NCBI GenBank assembly: GCA_937921525.1
Contig: CAKZUM010000389.1
Span: 1-6,293 of the forward strand
Reading direction: 5' to 3'
Length of the DNA stretch: 6,293 nt
Source: an uncultured Saprospiraceae bacterium
GTDB lineage: Bacteria > Bacteroidota > Bacteroidia > Chitinophagales > Saprospiraceae
Shown here: piece after piece, positions 5,769-6,293 of the stretch
Numbering within the stretch: position 1 is the stretch's first letter
Layout of the letters: each line of letters starts with the position of its first letter
Made by a program: the position numbers and the translations under genes
Notes under the pieces: model-generated
What the model saw: the letters and a program-made list of their open reading frames with translations, nothing else
What the model was told of the DNA's origin: nothing
Database searches by the model: none

Positions 5769-6293
5769 TCACCGCACCACCGCCGCAGGCATATTCCGAT
5801 CATAATTTCCCTTAATCACAGGCGATTGTCGACTCCCAGTATACGTCCGAACATTATAATCTGTATAATCGAATAACTCTTGAATCGTTACTATTTTATC
5901 ATAATTGCCATCCGCTTCTCCTTTTAATCCTCTAATTAAAAAATGACTGAAAACGCCCTGTCGAAGACCAGATGATTCTAAAGAAGTTTCATTAGATTTT
6001 GAGGAAAGGATAAGGGCGGTGCCAGGGGCAGATTGTGCTAAGCTGGAATAGTATTTAGAGACCACATTTTCGGATGTAGTAGGGGCGCCTTTCATGGCTA
6101 ATAAACTTCCTGAATGACAGGCGTCTGCTATACATAATTTATATTTTGCTTGGCTTCTTTGGAAAATACTATTGATTTCTTCGTGTAATATTTTATTATT
6201 AAAACCATCAAAATCACTAGGCAAGAAAGAACCTTGTAGACCATGTCCAGAAAAATAAAGTAAGACTAAATCATTTCTACCTGCTTTTAAAAA
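5769..6293 (-). CDS. Caspase-family (peptidase C14) protein, C-terminal part
   Basis: The frame is open to the right edge, so 174 residues of the C-terminal part are visible and the start lies outside the window. A TTG at 6224 is not the start, because the preceding 23 codons contain the conserved strand and histidine. The catalytic His is in LLYFSGHG (fragment residue 17, codon 6245-6243) and the catalytic Cys in IADACHSGS (residue 59, codon 6119-6117), the spacing and context typical of caspase-like proteases. Further family marks are ILSSKSNETSLE, GVFSHFLIRGLKGEAD and the C-terminal VTIQELFDYTDYNVR...QSPVIKG. The protein ends soon after the domain, so no effector domain follows it; any extra domain would be N-terminal. 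Bacterial caspase-like proteins act in stress, cell death or defence, but this fragment gives no clue to its substrate. Both catalytic residues are present, so activity is expected. Confidence 0.95.
   Translation of the reverse strand, partial: FLKAGRNDLVLLYFSGHGLQGSFLPSDFDGFNNKILHEEINSIFQRSQAKYKLCIADACHSGSLLAMKGAPTTSENVVSKYYSSLAQSAPGTALILSSKSNETSLESSGLRQGVFSHFLIRGLKGEADGNYDKIVTIQELFDYTDYNVRTYTGSRQSPVIKGNYDRNMPAAVVR

Noticed and set aside
6222..6224. TTG as start of the caspase-like gene
   Set aside because: It would remove the catalytic histidine in YFSGHG, which is in frame just upstream.

Overview
The window looks like chromosomal DNA of a Bacteroidota member. The reasons are the AT-rich composition with even more AT-rich gaps, the absence of Shine-Dalgarno sequences before the starts, two good matches to the Bacteroidota promoter pattern (TTTG / TAnnTTTG), and a gene set (long TPR protein, secreted M14 peptidase of about 850 residues, caspase-like protein) that is common in the Saprospiria/Cytophagia side of the phylum. 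The class-level placement is inference from gene style only.

Layout from left to right: the 3' end of a tetratricopeptide-repeat gene (+, cut by the window edge) followed by a small GC-richer repeat island and an intrinsic terminator; an 835-bp AT-rich gap that holds a possible 47-residue membrane microprotein on the minus strand with its own promoter-like sequence, and a 14-bp repeat that forms an inverted/tandem cluster; a complete radC gene (-); a 593-bp gap with four hairpins, two of which are U-tailed minus-strand terminators with no protein gene to terminate, suggesting one or two small non-coding RNAs; a secreted zinc carboxypeptidase-like protein (+, complete); a perfect 31-bp-arm palindrome serving as a shared terminator; and the 3' part of a caspase-family (C14) gene (-, cut by the right edge).

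The genes do not form one operon: orientations are + / - / - / (ncRNA -) / + / -, with hairpins between most units. RadC is a JAMM-fold protein of the DNA-repair/unknown-function class, the M14 protein is exported, and the caspase-like protein is probably intracellular. No sequence evidence links them in a single pathway. I do not see a clear new multi-gene system. The parts most worth a second look are the orphan minus-strand terminators and RNA candidate at about 2665-3020, the microprotein at 1215-1358, and the two repeat/palindrome structures at 1699-1793 and 5703-5766.
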